A DNA stretch of 64,000 bases from Candidatus Zixiibacteriota bacterium. GTDB taxonomy: Bacteria; Zixibacteria; MSB-5A5; GN15; FEB-12. A program made the position numbers and the translations under genes. The stretch is from contig JAVEYB010000001.1 in NCBI GenBank assembly GCA_034003725.1, positions 394,641 to 458,640 of the forward strand. The letters run 5' to 3'. Of this stretch, positions 28,901 to 36,377 are shown piece by piece; the stretch's first letter is position 1, and each line of letters opens with the position of its first letter. The notes beneath the pieces were generated by a model. It was given only the letters and a program-made list of their open reading frames with translations, was not told where the DNA came from and did no database searches.

Positions 28901-28926
28901 GCTAGCGCGAAAACGGCTCTCAGCAT
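19990..28926 (-). CDS. Giant secreted multidomain surface protein (beta-helix, Ig, LamG, tandem modules, C-terminal sorting-type domain)
   Basis: 2978 residues. Signal peptide about 1-20. Right-handed beta-helix about 22-298. Two cadherin/He_PIG-like domains at about 301-390 and 395-485 ('TAADPENDVLVLTAEDLPDN'). Big_2-like domains occupy about 488-1180, with a concanavalin A/LamG domain (about 755-957) inserted into one of them. Then come six modules of about 156 residues (nt about 25450-22620) and four modules of about 168 residues (nt about 22270-20320). The C-terminus, 'SFTNYPNPFNAASGEETTI' to the end, is a FlgD-Ig/secretion-tail type domain that ends in Arg. It is probably exported and displayed with the help of the overlapping PorV-TPR gene. 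Likely roles are adhesion or matrix binding (inference). GAGGG SD before ATG 28926. Confidence 0.85.
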   Translation of the reverse strand: MLRAVFALAAALLVAGGGYATTYYVSPSGSDASDGLTVGGAWLSLDRGDRMGILVPGDTVFMLPGTYYPTATMTLSTSGTLASPITYLGSELGSAIINGSNHAFIGLQITASYIVLRSVQVTNYDATAVLVDGSSNLIRDCYFHHVQTEGILVDGSGNTLFGNLVTHTGSAGIRFIALGTSPRIYNNTVFGCTGYGISLHSNIADGRIINNIAVKNLGGISAKVENTAAFNLTWSNTEGNYTGGVVDSAGGVVVDPLFVDTAAGDFTLQSGSPAINAGLDLGFPYKGSAPDLGAFEYNQPNEAPVVAELPDTSVYENQLLTIDVTAADPENDVLVLTAEDLPDNATFSDHGDRTGLLEFTPDFTQAGEYEILIIASDGELSDTAELEVDVENTNRPPVLTPIGAQSVEEGQTLNLEISAADPDGETPELILQSAPVGASFTDDGDGTGTFSFTPSYTQEGTYDITVMAADGDLSDTELVTITVLPAPISSIAIEPDSAVIEILDSIQFTAAGYDAGGYFVHDLTDSVVWATDDPTGSISSLGLYLAGTDVSPPNYRVTATYSGLADTASVRVISDGALHHVHVEWLDGTPVGNTIATTDNDGMTVYCRGYDIADVLLGDIVVTWSWSGGGVIGSLTPVSGTSSSLTLTTPGSDAVVATYSAAIADTSGLLTVAAGLPTQLDVSPYTATVSVDSSIDFSAVSRDADGNVSDPQIVPQWTVLDGIGNMDAVGVFSPTTVGSGYIVASSGGEGTPICPTDLVHYWPLNKTTGPPYPDIDEGDDATCVDCPASIAGLVGMSLDFDGDTPGEYLTAPSADGLTAALTVMAWIRPDNIALLRDRGIVGRSSAFALEIDALSNGIRFTTTDGSDVHSFAPNSLSNSISALTWTHVAATFDGSTVALYINGQLIDSDPAQVSVLGGGTQPYTIGWTSGSRYFDGRIDEVAIFDRALTTFQIQQHYDRGTDHDPLCETVVLGISDTSGVIQVIPGALASIELSPDSALVSADSTLQYTVEGFDVYGNLRDPGTISYSLTGPVGQIDASGLFTASVVGTARAVAESDLGPTDTTASLEVVPGGLQRLEIAPPSIAVRIGDTVQFTITGYDADSNATDVGSIDWRALGRVGTINDSGLFVATSAGKGKVAAVSSLAGVADTSDFVDVDEIVVSAIALGSSYVRPGEIRAPLLSLSFHNYFADDRAITGLMVRDATRGPGSAAERLTNIDSVAVYLDSDSDSLLTPADSLLDWAAYSSTPASFAFAPLVIPSDSQIVLLVGGAVNLFSRDSDSLDLYCSRVDITTADATVPAGPDSLNSLGVSIVDGLVAAQLRFSPTSIDSLEPSADIYHVMTVDIPRNGYQADTLQMFSLASLGTSGPNDFDSLSLFLEEVNATWDEAASEHYVGRMYFTGDRWTVTGLNVPLVDPNTRFYVGASVAAFPTNGATLIPYVPVNGIQVVSGNDGPVDLPTAAIDTFAITTFEALSVIAIPVAGGELIPGQESDAMLAARITNTYSSAVVVDSVEFALAAVDHDGATQDQLDSQIDSVFLFITRSADNSSVLDSLVATATLTNGVVKFATGGLTIAGNGGALTVALSAAISLRNAKNGNTIGFMFEDGGHIWCTPGVAVAGTFPITNSKTFTVNAFPAAAVIVNTLAGRSLFGGQVDQMVLDFELPRNGYDTDALYQVRVINRGTVDEIVALDNMKLWADNGSGTFSAASVLVGQFTFDGLSWALSAGLYPLLTPTTRFYITVSVAADNREGGTLDLEIPHGLIGYISGTVGPDDEGIANPHTHLIFQSNRVTAIALPDPGSVVAPGQNAVSLLTLALYNGYVGRAQTLRSVSLSNRTVSWSDQDFADSELGQVRLYFDNNRNRIFDGDTLVSTGSFKSGALDLTGIDIPLPPESLSYFFAIADVPLNAIDGDSLAVSVDNTADLAFAVPVTINGDFPLQSGGFRTVDGSVRAQYHAPLIEARSLRPGDTLVPVFAMTPAVNGDQPDVLESLVVENLQSAADTDFDRLTLWLDTNADSAWQAGDSLLGTLVGSSGSWSLGSIDLPVSAPAPVLFVLCDVSLTATPGAALKLSVPVNGCTYESANDGPRDEALITDNTFVVSTSGLRISNVPVNSSYSVGQTIAIATTVTNVLNLPMDSVFGICTVNGPAALDSAFSGPVPLGIDEQVTFTFFYTAQAPGAASWELSAYEPTIPDSSAVVRTAETALQAPAYDVPLHFINSTPTAVTKGQTNVFPLSIEITHPDSSDTTAAVELAGLTISVTDASGQPQDASDAFSRMVLSSGYTTLSAIEVVPAQSAVTFTFTQPIVVVPGDSRLLSLLVDISDSATAHDFALRLDSPSSVPVADHNTELPVTLSPTLTFPISTASCRIDEPSEQMAVSYRSLAPATVNFGQDGVALLQVHLRHPGALSSSQIQLTALTVSFVDETLQEIPASEICTRLSIVRNQTVIGEASGLALDSAVVSVILVSPVTVSPGELDSIRLVIDAAADAPAIDFAMHISDSTRFVVRDLSSGAPLTAVSDDAPLATAVSGFPILSSLASFRQAAVAPQACLTPAAYGSVIAGSDSIALLGLTIHYAAGDMYSPQQLTGVTVRITDSLDTPLDPASLFDRVGLSTLPGTVAYMPTFQQSGDYTLFAFPDGAVTINPGDSLQVALIADIESDTPVEHLVIRLHDEADVILHDVSDTSSHTGVVVSPGCGESIPYVSPAIRILQPAGRPVLATQTGTARLVPRGQVQVPLYTATLTYDGSTPQGDLLLHAVCGRLMSRDGAGFHEVPAVELLNAVHLNIDGDRVATDSILSGDSLMLAVPGGYTIAQGADVDIVLLGDIRPDAPLGNFAVQLADSNAVSLADQNLATTIYPLLVQAAYPLLGAEISVTAGGLEESFTNYPNPFNAASGEETTIGFVLPEAAYVDIELFTITGAKVLDITRDDYRVAGAYSQDRWDGRNDAGLDVVPGTYFCRITARYVSGGTESVRRKVAILR

Positions 28927-29154
28927 CGTCCCTCTGAGACATTCTGGTTTCCCTTAATGATCGGCAGAGGAGCCTTAACTCTTCACGTGGCAAGAGGATT
29001 CGGCTGTCGCGAAGACTCGGAATTGAGGGTGACGGGCTGTCAGTTTTTGTCATATGTCGGAGAAACGGGTTGTGCGGAGAGAGAGAAGGTGTTTGTTGGA
29101 AAGACGTTGTATTACAATGCGATACGTCTGAACAGGACTCGCTTGATCAGGGGG

Positions 29155-30219
29155 CTAAATGGTACCCTGAACCCTCATTTCGACGCCAACTGCCAGCAAG
29201 ACGGACAGCACGAAAGAAAGGACATAAAACGCGATGATTCCAAACGTGGAGCCGGCACCGGCGGGCTGCTGCACGGTACGGTGCCACAAGTCCCGGACCT
29301 GGGCTGCTACGACACCTGGGTTCTGGGCATGCGGACCGAGGTGTTCGGCAAGGCGCGGAATAACCGCTTCAAGGAATGGTCGGGGAATGCGGAAATCGGA
29401 AGAGGTGGTCGGCAAGTTGGGGAGTTTTCGAAGATCGCGCGCAAGAACTCCTTTACGGTAGACCGCCGGCACGGTCACCAGTACCCACGCCGCCAACAGC
29501 GCGAGCAGCACAGATTTCATCGAAAAGGCCATCACGCCCAGTGCGAGCCCGGCAACCACTTTGAAAGTGACTTCCAGCAAGTGGTTCCGGGTGAACAGGA
29601 CGGCCTCGAGGACTCTCCCGCCATCGAGCGGATAAAACGGGAGAAGGTTGAAGGCGTTGACGAAGAGAAAGACGCGTGCGGCGGTAAGCGTAACGGGATC
29701 GGCTCCGGCGAAATAGAGCCGCGCCAGCAGCACGCCGATAACGATACCCGGCAGCGGGCCGGCCAACGATACAAACGCGCGGCGCAGCGGGCCGGGGTTG
29801 TGATGTTCGCCGGAGGCGGCGCCGCCGAAAAGCGGTACAAAAAAGATGCGGACATCGCGGTACCCGACGGCTTTCATGGCGAGCAGATGACCGAGTTCGT
29901 GAACGAATATCACAATAACGATCGTGAACAGGAATCCCCACTGCGACTGCATCAGACCGAGGGTGACGAAGAGAAACAGGGAAATGAGCAGGAAAGAGAG
30001 ATTGCGCCAGGGTTTTTTTGATTCGCCGTAAGAGAGGATTTCATCGACACGATCGATGTCGACCGCGCCACCGACGGGTTCGGCGTTTCGGGTAGTCTCG
30101 GTTTCCGGCGTTGAGTCCGGCACCGTATTCATGGCGCCGCATAAACGGCAATGCACGAGTGCGCCGGCACCGGCGTCTGTACTGATAGTCTTACCACAGG
30201 CGGAACATGGAAAATGCAT
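29155..30219 (-). CDS. Site-2-type M50 membrane metalloprotease with N-terminal zinc ribbon
   Basis: A 354-residue membrane protease. The N-terminus has a CxxC...CxxC zinc ribbon ('CSACGKTI' and 'CRLCGAMN'). About six hydrophobic segments follow. The catalytic HExxH motif is 'FVHELGHLLAMKA', and the third zinc ligand is the Asp of 'NLLPFYPLDGGRVLE'. Members cut substrates within the membrane, often in envelope signalling, or serve housekeeping roles. It lies 228 bp upstream of, and on the same strand as, the giant surface protein gene, and is divergent from the OPT transporter. A functional link to the surface operon is possible but unproven. Confidence 0.85.
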   Translation of the reverse strand: MHFPCSACGKTISTDAGAGALVHCRLCGAMNTVPDSTPETETTRNAEPVGGAVDIDRVDEILSYGESKKPWRNLSFLLISLFLFVTLGLMQSQWGFLFTIVIVIFVHELGHLLAMKAVGYRDVRIFFVPLFGGAASGEHHNPGPLRRAFVSLAGPLPGIVIGVLLARLYFAGADPVTLTAARVFLFVNAFNLLPFYPLDGGRVLEAVLFTRNHLLEVTFKVVAGLALGVMAFSMKSVLLALLAAWVLVTVPAVYRKGVLARDLRKLPNLPTTSSDFRIPRPFLEAVIPRLAEHLGPHAQNPGVVAAQVRDLWHRTVQQPAGAGSTFGIIAFYVLSFVLSVLLAVGVEMRVQGTI

Positions 30220-30424
30220 GACCCTAAAAGACCCCCTTCACTGACAACAAGATAGAGACCGGTGGCGGCGAAGGCAAGCACGAGCTTTGTCGGCGGCGAG
30301 CTGGAATGAATCCACTGACTCGTCCTCACCGAAGTGAATTCACTAGTTGCAAAATCAGGCAATCTTTCGGAACTTGGCCTATTATTCACGGAAGCGTTCC
30401 TCAATCCAATAGGAGCAGAGCACT

Positions 30425-32725
30425 ATGAAACCGGAAAGGCACTTCACTCCTTACGTCTCTCCTCAGGCGAGCATGGCCGAGATGACGATCAAGGGGCTGA
30501 TCCTCGGCTCGATCCTGGGTATCGCATTCGCGGCATCGTCAGTGTACCTGGGACTCAAAGTGGGTTTAACGGTGTCGGCCTCGATTCCTATCGCCGTGCT
30601 GTCGATTACGATTCTGCGCGCCTTAGGGAAAGCCACCATTCTCGAGAACAACATGGTGCAGACGGTGGGGTCAGCCGGCGAATCCATTGCCGCCGGGGTA
30701 GTCTTTACGCTTCCGTCTCTGCTTTTGATGGGTCAGGATCTGGAGTTTGCGCGCATTCTGCTGGTCGCACTGCTCGGCGGAACGCTTGGGGTCCTGATGA
30801 TGATTCCGCTCCGGCAGGGCTTGATCGTTCAGGAACACGGCAAGCTGACGTATCCTGAGGGAACGGCATGCGCCGAAGTGCTCATAGCGGGGGACAAAGG
30901 CGGAACATCGGCCAAAACCGTCTTCACCGGCGCGGGTGTCGGGTTTGCTTTCGGCTTTCTCAACCTGATTACCCGCCTGTGGAAAGAGACATCGGACTGG
31001 TCGCTGAGTTTTTTCAAAGGCGCGTCGATATCCGCCGAGGTCGCCCCGACCATGCTTGGAGTCGGCTATATCATCGGTATTCGCACAGCGGCCAATATGA
31101 TGGCAGGCGGCGCGCTGGCGTTTATCGTGATTATTCCGCTGATAAAGGCGTTCGGGGAGCAGCTGGGCAGCCCGATGTTTCCTGAGACGGAGGCGCTTAT
31201 CAAGGACATGAGCCCCGGCGCAATACGTAACGCGTACGTGCTCTATATCGGCGCCGGGGCGGTCGCCACGGGCGGTATTATCAGTTTGATTCGTTCCATT
31301 CCGTCAATCATCGGCGCGTTCAAACGGGGCATGGCATCGCTGGCCGCGACTCGACGCAACCAGCAGCCGGTGGTCGCTCGCACCGAGCGTGATATTTCCC
31401 TGGTCTACGTGATCGGCGGCTGTATCGCCCTGATTCTCTCCATCTGGCTGGCACCGATTCTCGATATAAACTTCACATCGGCCGTGCTGATCATCCTTTT
31501 CGGGTTCTTCTTTGTGACCGTGTCGAGCCGCATCACCGGTGAGATAGGATCATCGTCGAATCCCATTTCGGGGATGACGGTCGCCACGTTGCTGGTGACC
31601 TGCCTGCTCTTTCTCGCGGTCGGCTGGACCGGGACAAGCTATCGGGTGATGGCGTTGACCACGGCGGCGCTCGTTTGCGTGGCGGCTTCGAACGGCGGCA
31701 CCATTTCACAGGATCTCAAAACGGGATTTCTCGTGGGCGCTACACCATCGAGGCAGCAGCTCGGTATCCTGGTGGGTGTGATCACGAGCGCGATCGTGAT
31801 CGGGTGGACGTTGTTGTCGTTGAATCAGGCGATGACTACCTACTCGGCGCGCAACTACCCGGATTACACTGCAGAGGTTCCGGCGAATGCGCCTGAAGTC
31901 GAATACGACGGCGCTGTCTATCGCCAGATTTCGATTCCGGAGAAGACCGGCTCGGTGCCGACCGGACGGTACCTGGTGAACGACGACGGTAAGATCGTGT
32001 ATCTCATCGATCCGGGCGTCTGCGGGACCGACCTGTTCCGTCTCAGCCGCGTTTCGGGCGAGCCGTATGCCGGGTACAACGCCGGGGTGCTTCCTGAGTC
32101 CACGCCCACCATGTTGACGGTGGACGGTCCGCAGCGTGTACTCCAGCTCGAGAACGAGCTGAACGGCATAGCGCCGGGGCGCTACCTCGTCGATTCCACC
32201 GGTGCGATCACGCACCGACTGTCGACCGTGACCAAGTACGACGCGCCCAAGGCGCGATTGTTCAGCCTGATTATAGACGGTATATTGACGCACAAGCTGC
32301 CGTGGGCGCTGGTTTTGATCGGCATATCACTGGCGCTGATCATGGAACTGGTCGGCGTGTCATCGCTGCCGTTCGCGGTCGGTCTGTACCTGCCGATCTC
32401 GACTTCGACACCTATCTTTGTCGGCGGCATTATCCGCAAGCTGGTGGATCGGCGGCGCAAAGACAACGGTGGTACGGAGGCCGAGTTTTCGCCGGGAGTG
32501 CTGCTGGCCAGCGGTCTGATCGCGGGCGGCGCAATTGCCGGACTGACGCAGGCCATTTTCTATATCATGGATTGGAACGCGGCGTTTGACAAGTCTCACT
32601 GGATGGGATCGCTCGCCGAGAACAACCTGTGGGCACTTGTGCCGTTCAGCGGGCTGGCGATGTTTGTTTACTGGGTGGCGACTCGGAAGAACAACAAGAA
32701 GGACACGGCTGCCGGCACCAAGTAA
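30425..32725 (+). CDS. OPT-family oligopeptide/metal-chelate transporter
   Basis: A 766-residue polytopic membrane transporter of the oligopeptide transporter (OPT) family, which import peptides or metal chelates with protons. Early signatures 'MTIKGLILGSILGIAFAASS' and 'YLGLKVGLTVSASIPIAVLS' fit the bacterial branch. 'TYPEGTACAEVL' is the family 'PEG-AC-E' motif. Hydrophilic residues about 470-610 interrupt the membrane part and hold two similar units ('GRYLVNDDGKIVYLID' and 'GRYLVDSTGAITHRLS'). AGGAGC ribosome site before ATG 30425. It stands alone between a divergent protease and a convergent DinB-like gene. Confidence 0.9.
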   Translation: MKPERHFTPYVSPQASMAEMTIKGLILGSILGIAFAASSVYLGLKVGLTVSASIPIAVLSITILRALGKATILENNMVQTVGSAGESIAAGVVFTLPSLLLMGQDLEFARILLVALLGGTLGVLMMIPLRQGLIVQEHGKLTYPEGTACAEVLIAGDKGGTSAKTVFTGAGVGFAFGFLNLITRLWKETSDWSLSFFKGASISAEVAPTMLGVGYIIGIRTAANMMAGGALAFIVIIPLIKAFGEQLGSPMFPETEALIKDMSPGAIRNAYVLYIGAGAVATGGIISLIRSIPSIIGAFKRGMASLAATRRNQQPVVARTERDISLVYVIGGCIALILSIWLAPILDINFTSAVLIILFGFFFVTVSSRITGEIGSSSNPISGMTVATLLVTCLLFLAVGWTGTSYRVMALTTAALVCVAASNGGTISQDLKTGFLVGATPSRQQLGILVGVITSAIVIGWTLLSLNQAMTTYSARNYPDYTAEVPANAPEVEYDGAVYRQISIPEKTGSVPTGRYLVNDDGKIVYLIDPGVCGTDLFRLSRVSGEPYAGYNAGVLPESTPTMLTVDGPQRVLQLENELNGIAPGRYLVDSTGAITHRLSTVTKYDAPKARLFSLIIDGILTHKLPWALVLIGISLALIMELVGVSSLPFAVGLYLPISTSTPIFVGGIIRKLVDRRRKDNGGTEAEFSPGVLLASGLIAGGAIAGLTQAIFYIMDWNAAFDKSHWMGSLAENNLWALVPFSGLAMFVYWVATRKNNKKDTAAGTK

Positions 32726-32799
32726 GCACAGCAAGTACGACAGGCTGCCGGAGGCAGAGTAAGTCGACTTCGGGAACTCAGGCGCCGAGCGCCGGTGTG

Positions 32800-33327
32800 T
32801 CACTTTTTCCGGGCGTGGTACATCCGTTTCAGCAATTGAATCTGCCCCGCATGATAGATGTCGTGGTACGCCGCGCCGATTACCCGGTACTCCGTTTTGG
32901 CCCAGGTTTTGTGGTCAATCGACGGGTCCGAATTCGCAACCACTTCGCGCAGTTTGTCATGGTATTCTTTCAGGAGCGCGAGATCGCTTTTCCAGGCGGC
33001 ATCGGAGATCCGGTCGGGGCGGGCGAACCAGTCCCCCCACGTTTTTTCCGCGCTGTAGGGGAACGCGCCGCGCTTCTCGCCGGTGATCCGTCGCCAGAGG
33101 ACATATTTGTAGTAGGCGACATGGACGACAATCTCCCAGATATTGTGTCGTCCGGCGCCGGGGCGCCAGGCCGCCTGTTCGGCGGAGACACGCATGAGCG
33201 ACCCTCGGAAGTTGGTTCCGTGCCAGGCTTTTCGGTTGAACGCCTGATCGACCATGGAGAGCAACAGCCCGACGACCTGCCCTGATGAGACGGCCGCCGA
33301 CTTGTCACGTCGTGTGGATTGCGCCAT
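32800..33327 (-). CDS. DinB/YfiT-like metal-dependent family protein
   Basis: A 175-residue four-helix-bundle protein of the DinB superfamily. Three metal ligands are visible: His in 'IVVHVAYYKYVLW', and the pair in the C-terminal 'YHDIYHAGQIQLLKR' (HxxxH). 'WRPGAGRHNIWEIVVH' matches the family's W-P....SIWE..H pattern. Members include thiol transferases (bacillithiol, mycothiol), but the substrate cannot be read. ATG 33327 is chosen over the upstream frame because of AGAGGA 8 nt before it. Confidence 0.8.
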   Translation of the reverse strand: MAQSTRRDKSAAVSSGQVVGLLLSMVDQAFNRKAWHGTNFRGSLMRVSAEQAAWRPGAGRHNIWEIVVHVAYYKYVLWRRITGEKRGAFPYSAEKTWGDWFARPDRISDAAWKSDLALLKEYHDKLREVVANSDPSIDHKTWAKTEYRVIGAAYHDIYHAGQIQLLKRMYHARKK

Positions 33328-33465
33328 ATGATATCCTCTCGATTGGAGCACTGCGTTGGGACACCGCGCTCGCACCACGCGGCACAGGACAATATGGGTC
33401 CCGACCCGGTCTTCGGGTATCACATTCTTTTATCCGCCGTGTCCGATAGGCCGCACAGACTATGA

Positions 33466-35205
33466 CTATAGGTCCGGTGATGCAGCGCTGTCGGTATTCC
33501 CTGCCTCGCGTCGTACGGTAGGCACAAACGGGACGGGCCGTGAGACGGCCGGTAATCCGAGATGCCTGCGCGCGACGTTCAGAGAGTCGTCGATATTTCC
33601 CAGAATATTGTCGCTGCCAATTTCATCCCAGAGTCCGCTTCGCTGCAGCGCAAACAGCGGCTGCGCGTGCACGCCCGACAGAATCAGCACGGCGCCGTCG
33701 CGACGGCACTGCTGGTGAAACGTCCGCAGGACGTGAAGGCCGGTGGCGTCGATGGCCGGCACGTCGCGCAGGCGGAGGATCACGACCGGGACGGGCTTTT
33801 CGATGCGGCGGATGATCTCCTGGAAGCGCTCGGCCGCGCCGAAGAAGAACGGGCCCTGGATCTCGAATACTTCAACTCCGGGCGGAACGTCGCGGGTCTC
33901 TATCGAGTTCGGGTCGGCTGACTCGTCCTCATCGCCCCGTAACTCCCTCGTGATGATTCCGACATTGGAAACTTCACTCATCCGCCGGATGAACAGCAAA
34001 GCCGCCAAAACGATTCCGACTTCGACGGCAACGGTGAGGTCGACCAGTATCGTGAGCGCAAACGTTGACAGCAGCACCATGACGTCGCTGCGCGGGGCCC
34101 GCAGCAGGCTGCGGAAATGCTCGATTTCGCTCATGTTGTAGCTCACCAGGACGAGGATACCGGCGAGCGCGGCCAACGGTATTCCGGCCGCCAGCGGCGC
34201 GGCCAGGAAAAGCAGCGCGGCCAGCGTGATCGCATGGATGATGCCGGCAACCGGGGTACGGGCACCGCTTTTGACGTTGGTGGCGGTCCGTGCGATGGCT
34301 CCGGTGGCGGGGATTCCACCGAGAAACGCCGCTCCGATGTTGGCGACACCCTGTGCCACCAGTTCCACGTTCGGTTTGTGTTTGCTGCCGATCATACCAT
34401 CGGCGACGGTCGCCGACAGCAACGATTCGATGGCGGCCAGTATCCCGACGGTAAACGCCGCCGGCACCAGCGCCTGGATCTGGGTAAAGGAGAGGGGCAC
34501 CAACGAGGGACTCGGCAGGGCACGCGGCAATTCGCCGAAGCGCCCTCCAATGGTTTCCACGTCGAGTTTGAAGAGGGCGACGGCCGCAGTTGCGACGACC
34601 ATGGCGATTAGCATGGACGGGAGCCGTGGAGCCATCCGTCGCACCAGCACGATGACGGCAATGGTGCCGATACCAACGGCGGCCGTGGCGGGGTCGATCG
34701 TCCTGAAGTAGACGAGGTATTCGACCCATTTGTCAACAAATTCGACCGGCACTTCCTCCATGCGGAGTCCGAGGAGGTCCTTGATCTGAGTCGAGAAAAT
34801 CACTACGGCGATACCGGAGGTGAAGCCGGTCACGACCGGAAGCGGGATGAATTTAATCAGGGCGCCCATGCGCGCCAGTCCGAGCGCAATCAGAAGGCCC
34901 CCGGCCAGCAGCATCGACCAGACGAGGCCTACGTAACCGTGAGTGGAGGCTATCCCCGCCACGATGACAATAAATGCGCCGGTCGGCCCACCGATCTGCA
35001 CTTTCGATCCGCCCAACGCCGAGATGAGGAAACCGGCGACAATCGCGGTGAACAGCCCGCGTTCCGGAGGAAGGCCGCTGGCGATCGCAAAGGCCATGGC
35101 CAGCGGCAGGGCGACGAACCCGACCGTGACGCCGGCAAACACGTCGTGCATGAAGTGAGCCTTGTCGTAAGACTTAAGCGAATGGACGATTTCCGGTCTA
35201 AACAT
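33466..35205 (-). CDS. SulP-family anion transporter with C-terminal STAS domain
   Basis: A 579-residue inner-membrane transporter of the SulP family (sulfate, bicarbonate or other anions). The N-terminal 'DVFAGVTVGFVALPLAMAFA' is the family signature, and 'GGPTGAFIVIVAGI' and 'IGAAFLGGIPATGAIARTA' match conserved transport helices. There are about 10-12 hydrophobic segments. A STAS domain occupies about 440-560 ('VVILRLRDVPAIDATGLHVL'). SD ACGGAG before ATG 35205. Substrate not readable from sequence. Confidence 0.9.
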   Translation of the reverse strand: MFRPEIVHSLKSYDKAHFMHDVFAGVTVGFVALPLAMAFAIASGLPPERGLFTAIVAGFLISALGGSKVQIGGPTGAFIVIVAGIASTHGYVGLVWSMLLAGGLLIALGLARMGALIKFIPLPVVTGFTSGIAVVIFSTQIKDLLGLRMEEVPVEFVDKWVEYLVYFRTIDPATAAVGIGTIAVIVLVRRMAPRLPSMLIAMVVATAAVALFKLDVETIGGRFGELPRALPSPSLVPLSFTQIQALVPAAFTVGILAAIESLLSATVADGMIGSKHKPNVELVAQGVANIGAAFLGGIPATGAIARTATNVKSGARTPVAGIIHAITLAALLFLAAPLAAGIPLAALAGILVLVSYNMSEIEHFRSLLRAPRSDVMVLLSTFALTILVDLTVAVEVGIVLAALLFIRRMSEVSNVGIITRELRGDEDESADPNSIETRDVPPGVEVFEIQGPFFFGAAERFQEIIRRIEKPVPVVILRLRDVPAIDATGLHVLRTFHQQCRRDGAVLILSGVHAQPLFALQRSGLWDEIGSDNILGNIDDSLNVARRHLGLPAVSRPVPFVPTVRREAGNTDSAASPDL

Positions 35206-35470
35206 ACTCCGTCTTTCACTCGGGTGACGTCCCGGCGCATCTCATGTGCCGCCGGGGCAGGATTGGACTATCTGGCCCCACGATATCCGATTTGCGAACG
35301 AGCCGGGGAATATAGTGGAGCCGCCCGAGATTCGGCAAGAGGATATTTGACGAGTTGCGATGCAGTTTGTGCGGGCACCAAACCCCCGGCGGTGCGCGTC
35401 ATACCCGCCCTATATCCAGCGTCCGCTTGGCTGCCGGGTCGACAGCCGAGCCGCCGGGGAACGATTGCCG

Positions 35471-36217
35471 TCACTTGGCCCGATGGGCGAGCGCTGCCTT
35501 GACTGAGTCAACTCGGGGATCGGTGTAGGGGTTGGCATACTGAAGGAACAATTCAAGGTAGCGGAGTTCGCCGTCGCTGTCGCCGGTCTTGACACACAAC
35601 TGCGCCAGGCTGTGGTAAATCTCGGCGGCGGTCGGGTCGATTGTCAGTGCGGTATTGTAGTCAATGAGCGCCTCATCGAATCGACCCAGGATCTTGTAGA
35701 TCTCTCCTCGGTTGTTGAAATGGTACGGATTGCTCGGATCGCGTTCGATCAACGCGTTCATGACGACCAGCGCGCTGTCCATTTCATTGAGCCGGAACAG
35801 CGCGTGCGCCAGTTCGCCCAAGGCGGGCAGAAAGGTCGGCTCACTGAGAAACGCTCTCTCAAAGTCGTTTGCGGCATCTTCCCACTGTTTCCTCTCTGCC
35901 AGGATACGACCCCGATTGTACCGCGCGGGAAAGAATCCCGGGTCGCGTTCTATAGCCCGAGAATAGTCCAGAAAAGCCGAATCAACTTCTCCCAGTTCGT
36001 TGTAGCAGACGCCGCGGTTGAAGTAGGCGTTTGGATAGGTCGGCGCCTCGCGAATCGCCTGGTCGTACAGAACAAGCGCTCTGCGGCAATCTCCGGACCG
36101 ACCGAGCTCATTGGCCTGAGTAACCAGGAGGTTGGGATCGCCGTTCGCGGCTCTTCCGCCAATCTGGACAACCGCAAGTATGAGCACCAGTTTGCAGAGT
36201 CGATGGACCTGGATCAT
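35471..36217 (-). CDS. Exported tetratricopeptide-repeat protein
   Basis: 248 residues with an N-terminal signal peptide (about 1-25, 'LCKLVLILAVVQIGGRAANG') followed by about five to six TPR units, for example 'AYFNRGVCYNELGEVDSAFL' and 'YHFNNRGEIYKILGRFDEAL'. It should be a periplasmic or envelope scaffold. It is clearly related to the second TPR gene 0.5 kb upstream on the same strand ('NRGVCYNELG...DSAFLDYSRAI' compared with 'ARADCYRELG...DSALIDYRSAI'), suggesting a local duplication. Strong SD (GGGAGGATTC) before ATG 36217. Confidence 0.85.
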   Translation of the reverse strand: MIQVHRLCKLVLILAVVQIGGRAANGDPNLLVTQANELGRSGDCRRALVLYDQAIREAPTYPNAYFNRGVCYNELGEVDSAFLDYSRAIERDPGFFPARYNRGRILAERKQWEDAANDFERAFLSEPTFLPALGELAHALFRLNEMDSALVVMNALIERDPSNPYHFNNRGEIYKILGRFDEALIDYNTALTIDPTAAEIYHSLAQLCVKTGDSDGELRYLELFLQYANPYTDPRVDSVKAALAHRAK

Positions 36218-36377
36218 GAATCCTCCCGTTTCGCGCGGCTTGCGCCGCTGTTGCGATTTCCCATGTACTCATTTGTCGGCGCGGTCAGGGAAATGGTGTA
36301 GGTGGAATCCGATGAAGTGAAATGAGCAAGCGGCGGGAGAAGTTACGTACGAACCAAGGACCAAGACACCGCCGGTC

